A stretch of 64,000 nt of DNA from Nitrobacter sp. NHB1 (GTDB lineage Bacteria; Pseudomonadota; Alphaproteobacteria; Rhizobiales; Xanthobacteraceae). A program made the position numbers and the translations under genes. Below, piece by piece: positions 63,452 through 64,000 of this stretch (positions within the stretch are counted from its first letter, which is position 1; each line of letters starts with the position of its first letter). Under the pieces are notes generated by a model. That model was given only the letters and a program-made list of their open reading frames with translations, was not told the DNA's origin and searched no databases. The stretch covers positions 3,014,001 to 3,078,000 of the forward strand of contig NZ_JBAMDA010000001.1 in the NCBI RefSeq assembly GCF_036964665.1, read 5' to 3'.

Positions 63452-63940
63452 GTGAATTTCCAGCGTCTGCGCCGCGGTTTCGAGCCCGCGCTGCGCCGGT
63501 TGCTTCACCTGTACTGGCGGTTCGCCCGCGGCATGACGCTCGGCGTGCGGGGCGTGGTGCTGGACGGCGACAACAGGGTGTTTCTGGTCAGGCACAGCTA
63601 TATGGCGGGCTGGCATCTGCCCGGTGGCGGTGTCGAGGTCGGCGAGGCGTTCCGGACGGCGCTGCGGCGTGAGTTGATGGAGGAGGGGCGAATCGAGCTA
63701 TCCGGCGAACCGGTATTGCACGGCATTTTTCTCAACAGCCATGTCTCGCCGCGCGATCACGTCGCGGTCTACGTCGTCAGGGACTTCCGGCAGGATCGCA
63801 AGCCCGAGCCCAATCGAGAGATCGTCGATTGCGGCTTTTTCGCCGCCGCCGCGCTGCCGCCGGAGACCACGGCCGGCACGCGGCTGCGGATCGCGGAAGT
63901 CCTCGATCATGCGCCGCCGATACTTACCTGGCGTCGCTGA
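63452..63940 (+). CDS. NUDIX hydrolase
   Basis: A 162-residue protein with a full Nudix box: GGGVEVGEAFRTALRRELME then EGRIEL (G-x5-E-x7-REx2EEG type). The flanking strands LGVRGVVLDGDNRVFLVRHS and HVAVYVVRDF complete the fold. Substrate, a nucleoside diphosphate derivative, is not known. The start is GTG at 63452. Divergent from mbfA with 112 bases between. Confidence 0.9.
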   Translation: MNFQRLRRGFEPALRRLLHLYWRFARGMTLGVRGVVLDGDNRVFLVRHSYMAGWHLPGGGVEVGEAFRTALRRELMEEGRIELSGEPVLHGIFLNSHVSPRDHVAVYVVRDFRQDRKPEPNREIVDCGFFAAAALPPETTAGTRLRIAEVLDHAPPILTWRR

Positions 63941-64000
63941 CCGGGCCGGTCACCATATCGGCGGCAGGCAATGGACCGCGCCCGTGGCAGATGCTATCTC

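Noticed and set aside
1-64000. Insertion sequences or prophage
   Set aside because: No transposase, integrase or phage structural protein was recognised in any frame; only short palindromic repeats are present.
63941-64000. Start of another gene at the right edge
   Set aside because: Sixty bases are too few; neither strand shows a convincing start or motif.

Overview
The window looks like chromosomal DNA of a Nitrobacter-type nitrite oxidizer (alphaproteobacterium, Bradyrhizobium/Rhodopseudomonas relatives). The evidence is a full-length nitrite oxidoreductase beta subunit (NxrB), an ncgABC-nirK cluster with an NsrR-type regulator, and a background typical of that family: CtrA/ChpT, MbfA, a fused transaldolase/glucose-6-phosphate isomerase, and dispersed palindromic repeats. 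The assignment is by protein recognition only; the species is not determined.

Layout. 1-2500: a truncated exported protein, a YHS protein, CysQ and the phosphotransferase ChpT. 2560-8570: chemotaxis operon cheA-cheW-cheY-cheB-cheR, with a tandemly duplicated leader before cheA. 8775-14665: ctrA, fliI-fliJ, a small membrane protein and flhA. ChpT and CtrA belong to the same phosphorelay, and CtrA-like boxes lie before cheA and flhA, so the region reads as a cell-cycle-tied motility block. 15100-16600: a TonB-receptor remnant, a CAU-anticodon tRNA and a nitrobindin-like protein. 16990-30280: a tripartite RND efflux operon, two convergent two-component systems, a TonB-dependent siderophore receptor and a small partner protein.

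30280-41930 is the nitrogen-oxide block. It holds two copies of a structured, probably noncoding RNA element, an orphan nxrB, an unrecognised 264-residue protein, a molybdopterin oxidoreductase, nsrR, a membrane-anchored TPR protein and ncgABC-nirK. Two 23-bp palindromes of NsrR type lie before the TPR gene and before ncgA, suggesting a nitric-oxide-responsive nitrite reduction unit.

42100-46560: a LysR regulator divergent from an EmrA/EmrB-type exporter and an AhpD-like protein, with the same operator-like motif before emrA and emrB. 46800-50750: a GGDEF-EAL protein and a GH15 enzyme. 50800-58540: a minus-strand oxidative pentose phosphate operon (tal-pgi, gnd, zwf, pgl, gntK, HAD phosphatase), mostly with overlapping start/stop codons; the GH15 enzyme converges on it and could feed it glucose from stored polysaccharide. 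58960-63940: stress and housekeeping genes (DUF6894, glutathione peroxidase, DUF3297, DUF486, a Tat-exported deaminase, a metallophosphoesterase, MbfA, a NUDIX hydrolase).

No CRISPR array, prophage, transposase or rRNA was seen.
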